From DHVE2 group archaeon (GTDB taxonomy: Archaea > Thermoplasmatota > Thermoplasmata > Thermoplasmatales > Aciduliprofundaceae), in assembly GCA_015520985.1 (NCBI GenBank), contig WAOY01000128.1:1-6439 (forward strand): a DNA stretch of 6,439 bases. Reading direction: 5' to 3'. Under the pieces are notes generated by a model that was not told the DNA's origin, made no database searches, and saw only the letters and a program-made list of their open reading frames with translations. A program made the translations under genes and the position numbers. Shown here piece after piece: positions 6,111 to 6,439 of this stretch (position 1 is the stretch's first letter; the number at the start of each line of letters is the position of its first letter).

Positions 6111-6439
6111 CACGGGCACAACGTACTCCTCGCAGTACTTCGAGAAGTCCCACCTCCCGCCGCCGAGCCTTATGATCTCCTTCACCCTCTCCGCGTCCTT
6201 CACCCTCGTGCCGGCGATGTATTGCACCTCGCCACTGAGAAGCCACGGGGCAATCCCGGCGGTTGGGCCCACGAGAACCCTTAGCTTTGCGTGATGGGAT
6301 AATGAGATTACGCTGTCAACGGTGTCGTTTACCAGCGTGGCCCCGGTGATTATCACCACCTCCGCATTCCCCAGGACCCTGGGGGCAAGGAAATCCGGGT
6401 GCGCCCCCTGCCTGGCCCTCGGGCTCCTTTCCAGGACAA
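6099..6439 (-). CDS. DUF364 (putative heavy-metal chelation domain) protein, C-terminal part
   Basis: The frame is open to the window edge, so the N-terminus is missing; 112 complete codons before the stop are visible. The readable protein runs VLERSPRARQGAHPDFLAPR, then NAEVVIITGATLVNDTVDSVISLS, LRVLVGPTAGIAPWLLSGEV, IAGTRVKD and IIRLGGGRWDFSKYCEEYVV. The ITGxTLVNxT, VGPTA and GGG elements are typical of the Rossmann-like C-terminal half of DUF364 proteins. The family name suggests metal binding, but the true biochemical role is not settled. An internal GTG at 6359 could be mistaken for a start, but homology-like sequence continues upstream of it. The gene ends in tandem stops TAA-TAG, which overlap the carS promoter. 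The missing half prevents any judgement on metal ligands. Confidence 0.82.
   Translation of the reverse strand, partial: VLERSPRARQGAHPDFLAPRVLGNAEVVIITGATLVNDTVDSVISLSHHAKLRVLVGPTAGIAPWLLSGEVQYIAGTRVKDAERVKEIIRLGGGRWDFSKYCEEYVVPVGKY

Noticed and set aside
6099..6359. Short 86-residue gene starting at GTG 6359
   Set aside because: The same frame stays open to the window edge, and the upstream residues (ERSPR, then HPDFLAP) fit the DUF364 family, so this GTG is an internal valine codon.
1..6439. tRNA, rRNA, CRISPR array, insertion sequence, phage or defence system
   Set aside because: The gaps between genes are 24-64 bp, with no cloverleaf, direct-repeat array, terminal inverted repeat, transposase or nuclease motif.

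Overview
The window looks archaeal and is almost entirely coding, with every supported gene on the minus strand. The evidence for an archaeon is a CDP-archaeol synthase (CarS), an archaeal/eukaryotic-type single-chain glycyl-tRNA synthetase, TATA/BRE-type promoters, GGTGAT-type ribosome sites and an oligo-T terminator. Base composition is moderately GC-rich by eye. Ile is often ATA and Arg often AGG, as is common in thermophiles. A thermoplasmatal or related euryarchaeal lineage is my guess only; no marker in the window fixes it.

In transcription order (high to low coordinates) the layout is as follows. (1) 6439-6099 holds the C-terminal half of a DUF364 protein, cut by the window edge. (2) 6074-5511 is carS, the enzyme that activates archaeol with CTP on the way to polar membrane lipids. 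Its promoter lies in the last codons of the DUF364 gene, spaced for a leaderless mRNA starting at the ATG. (3) 5446-2996 is an 816-residue surface protein with a signal peptide, about seven beta-sandwich-like repeats, 14 N-glycosylation sequons, no cysteine, one C-terminal membrane helix and a charged cytoplasmic tail. (4) 2947-2093 encodes a protein of four CBS domains. (5) 2096-402 is glycyl-tRNA synthetase. (6) 418-1 is the start of a short asparagine-synthetase-like ATP pyrophosphatase lacking the glutaminase domain, cut by the window edge.

The last three genes overlap end to start (4 bp, then 17 bp) and probably form one translationally coupled operon: nucleotide sensor, aminoacyl-tRNA synthetase, then amidotransferase-like enzyme. 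The surface-protein gene appears to be transcribed separately. A T8 tract follows it, and a new promoter for the CBS operon sits in the same 48-bp gap. DUF364 and carS are adjacent, but carS probably also has its own promoter.

The only gene-free stretches are gaps of 24, 64 and 48 bp (6075-6098, 5447-5510, 2948-2995), and all hold or adjoin regulatory signals. I see no RNA gene, CRISPR array, insertion sequence or phage gene. Most of the window is conserved housekeeping. The lineage-specific material is the surface protein, and the most informative small-scale signals are the three promoters.
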